NCBI GenBank assembly: GCA_012965485.1
Contig: DTSF01000349.1
Coordinates: 1 to 6,422 of the forward strand
Direction: 5' to 3'
DNA length: 6,422 nt
Source: Dehalococcoidia bacterium
GTDB lineage: Bacteria; Chloroflexota; Dehalococcoidia; SAR202; UBA826
The translations under genes were made by a program, and so were the position numbers. Below are positions 5,497 through 6,422 of the stretch, in pieces (position 1 is the first letter of the stretch; the number at the start of each line of letters is the position of its first letter). The notes below the pieces were generated by a model that was not told the origin of the DNA, ran no database searches, and saw only the letters and a program-made list of their open reading frames with translations.

Positions 5497-5535
5497 GTAT
5501 TTCACCAACTGTACCACCACATAATTATTACAAGT

Positions 5536-6288
5536 CTACTGAGCTGTAATTCCTCCATCTATGACCAATTCTGACCCCGTCATATATGAAGATTCATCAG
5601 AGGCTAGGAATAAGACACCCATAGCGACGTCTTCTATAGTTCCTATGCGTCCCAAAGGTATCCTGGATATAGAGTTTTGTCTTCCCTCCGGAGTGGATAT
5701 ATTATCTGCGATCATATCCGTGTCTATTGGACCGGGATGAACAGAATTAGCTCTTATGTTATCCGAAGCATGCTGTATTGCGGTGAATTTGGTAAAAAGT
5801 CTAACCCCACCCTTTGATGCACCATAGGCTCCGCCTCCTTGGTTTCCCACTAGCCCTGCGGTAGAGGAGATGTTGATAATTGAACCACCTCCGGAATGGC
5901 GCATTTCCGGAATAGAATATTTGGTGCCCAGGAAAACCCCTTTGAGGTTCACTGCCATTATCAAGTCAAATTCCTCACTCGATGCCTCTTCAATTGGTAT
6001 CCTACTATATATGCCAGCATTATTTACAAGTACAGTTAAACTCTGATATTTTTCGATGGTACTTTTGATACAATCTTTCCAGCCGGTAGGAGAGGTCACA
6101 TCTAGGTATATTCCAACAGCCTCACCCCCTGATTTCACTATATTCTGGGCATTTGATTCGCATGATTCTATGTCTACATCTGCCAATACAACTTTGGCAC
6201 CTTCTTTTGCAAAAAGAGCTGCCTCAAAGGCTCCTTGCCCTTTCGCCGCTCCAGAAATTATTGCCACCTTATTTTCCAGCCTTCCCAT
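5536..6288 (-). CDS. Classical short-chain dehydrogenase/reductase (SDR), NAD(H)-type
   Basis: This 250-residue protein is a full-length classical SDR with a single Rossmann fold. Visible landmarks are the dinucleotide-binding GAAKGQG (13-19), Asp37 at the end of the second strand (favouring NAD(H) over NADP(H)), Asp63, NNAG (89-92), Asn114, catalytic Ser142, Tyr155 and Lys159 (YGASK), and PG (185-186). The C-terminus [13 protein letters not shown] is typical, so it is complete. The reaction is oxidation of an alcohol or reduction of a ketone. Names such as 3-oxoacyl-ACP reductase or glucose dehydrogenase are common for such proteins, but the substrate cannot be deduced. The ATG at 6288 has AGAGGT (complement of 6297-6302) 8 nt upstream. 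It is the first gene of the leftward series with glmU and corC-like; a functional link to cell-wall synthesis is not evident. Confidence 0.93.
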   Translation of the reverse strand: MGRLENKVAIISGAAKGQGAFEAALFAKEGAKVVLADVDIESCESNAQNIVKSGGEAVGIYLDVTSPTGWKDCIKSTIEKYQSLTVLVNNAGIYSRIPIEEASSEEFDLIMAVNLKGVFLGTKYSIPEMRHSGGGSIINISSTAGLVGNQGGGAYGASKGGVRLFTKFTAIQHASDNIRANSVHPGPIDTDMIADNISTPEGRQNSISRIPLGRIGTIEDVAMGVLFLASDESSYMTGSELVIDGGITAQ

Positions 6289-6296
6289 GATGCTAT

Positions 6297-6302
6297 ACCT
6301 CT
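6297..6302 (-). promoter_or_regulatory. Ribosome-binding site of the SDR gene
   Basis: On the minus strand AGAGGT lies 8 nt before the ATG at 6288 and fixes this start. It is the clearest ribosome-binding site of the leftward series; glmU and corC lack comparable ones. Confidence 0.65.
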
Positions 6303-6390
6303 ATGGCCGATTGTTATTAGGTATTCTATCTCAGAAGAGGGTCTTTATATCATCTAAATCTTGTAATGCAGATATACTCACCGATATAAA

Positions 6391-6419
6391 TTGACAGAAC
6401 AAGTGTTCTGTTCTAAAAT
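6391..6419 (+). promoter_or_regulatory. Strong rightward promoter with an operator in its spacer
   Basis: A perfect -35 TTGACA (6391-6396) and a near-consensus -10 TAAAAT (6414-6419) are separated by exactly 17 bp. The start point would fall a few bases beyond the window. The spacer is almost filled by the palindrome at 6396-6409, so a bound repressor would exclude RNA polymerase. It points away from the SDR gene, to an unseen gene on the right. Confidence 0.6.
6396..6409. promoter_or_regulatory. Perfect palindrome AGAACA-AG-TGTTCT, LexA-box-like or TetR-type operator
   Basis: The core GAACAAGTGTTC fits the Gram-positive LexA (DinR) pattern GAAC-RNRY-GTTC exactly, and resembles the actinobacterial GAAC-N4-GTTC box. 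An extra half-site TTCT follows directly (6411-6414). TetR-family regulators also use short palindromes of this kind, often between their own gene and a divergent SDR gene, so the owner of the site is open. It lies about 110 bp upstream of the SDR start and could affect both directions. Confidence 0.5.
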
Positions 6420-6422
6420 GTT

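Noticed and set aside
5069..5524. Rightward 151-codon open frame opposite glmU
   Set aside because: It is the antisense shadow of a conserved coding region; its translation has no recognisable domain and no ribosome-binding site supports it.
47..6288. All four leftward genes end in TAG, and a TAG interrupts a signal-peptide-like frame; could TAG be a sense codon here?
   Set aside because: The SDR and GlmU end at TAG at the usual lengths and with family-typical C-termini, and no gene contains an internal TAG. Reading through gives short nonsense tails or a GlmU-CorC fusion. Four TAG stops are too few to mean anything.
6371..6388. Direct repeat GATATA at 12-bp spacing upstream of the SDR gene
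   Set aside because: Six-base AT-rich repeats are expected by chance; no matching promoter geometry was found for the SDR gene.
6056..6394. Rightward 112-codon open frame over the SDR start and upstream region
   Set aside because: Most of it is antisense to the conserved NAD-binding part of the SDR; it ends just before the rightward promoter and has no plausible start signals.
6396..6409. Similarity of AGAACA..TGTTCT to the eukaryotic steroid-receptor element
   Set aside because: That element has a 3-bp spacer and is irrelevant in a bacterial context; a bacterial repressor site inside the promoter spacer explains the palindrome.

Overview
The window is 6.4 kb of AT-leaning bacterial chromosome with five confident protein genes. 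There are no rRNA or tRNA genes, CRISPR arrays, transposase genes or other signs of a mobile element. The mix suggests a free-living, possibly marine bacterium: a GlmU, an SDR oxidoreductase, a CorC/CNNM-type membrane protein, a CaCA-type cation exchanger and a collagen-like lipoprotein. A GAAC-N4-GTTC operator at the right edge resembles the LexA box of Gram-positive, actinobacterial and Chloroflexota-type lineages. My best guess is a Chloroflexota relative (SAR202/Dehalococcoidia-like). This is an inference from flavour, not a demonstrated assignment.

Left part (1-1240): a leftward gene for a multi-pass CaCA-superfamily exchanger with altered alpha-repeat motifs. A 375-bp divergent intergenic region (1241-1615) follows. 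It carries a near-consensus rightward promoter, two inverted repeats that could bind regulators, a possible leftward extended -10, and a signal-peptide-like reading frame broken by a TAG. From it runs a rightward gene (1616-2479) for a lipoprotein with 20 uninterrupted Gly-X-Y triplets directly after the lipidated Cys, then two related beta-sandwich-like domains. Two hairpins follow its stop codon, the second being a probable terminator.

The convergent gap (2480-2850) holds those hairpins and a doubtful 37-codon ORF. The right part (2851-6288) is a leftward series, SDR dehydrogenase, then glmU, then corC-like, with gaps of about 50-60 and 12 bp, probably one transcript. GlmU makes UDP-GlcNAc for the cell wall. 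The CorC-like protein is a membrane protein with a CBS pair. The SDR has a complete NAD(H)-type active site but no predictable substrate. glmU and corC lie in the same reading frame, separated by one TAG and four codons.

The last 30 bp hold a strong rightward promoter (TTGACA, 17 bp, TAAAAT) whose spacer is filled by a perfect 14-bp palindrome. It should drive a repressor-controlled gene just outside the window. The least ordinary items are the collagen-like lipoprotein with its regulatory region, and this promoter/operator. I see no multi-gene system that I can defend as wholly new.
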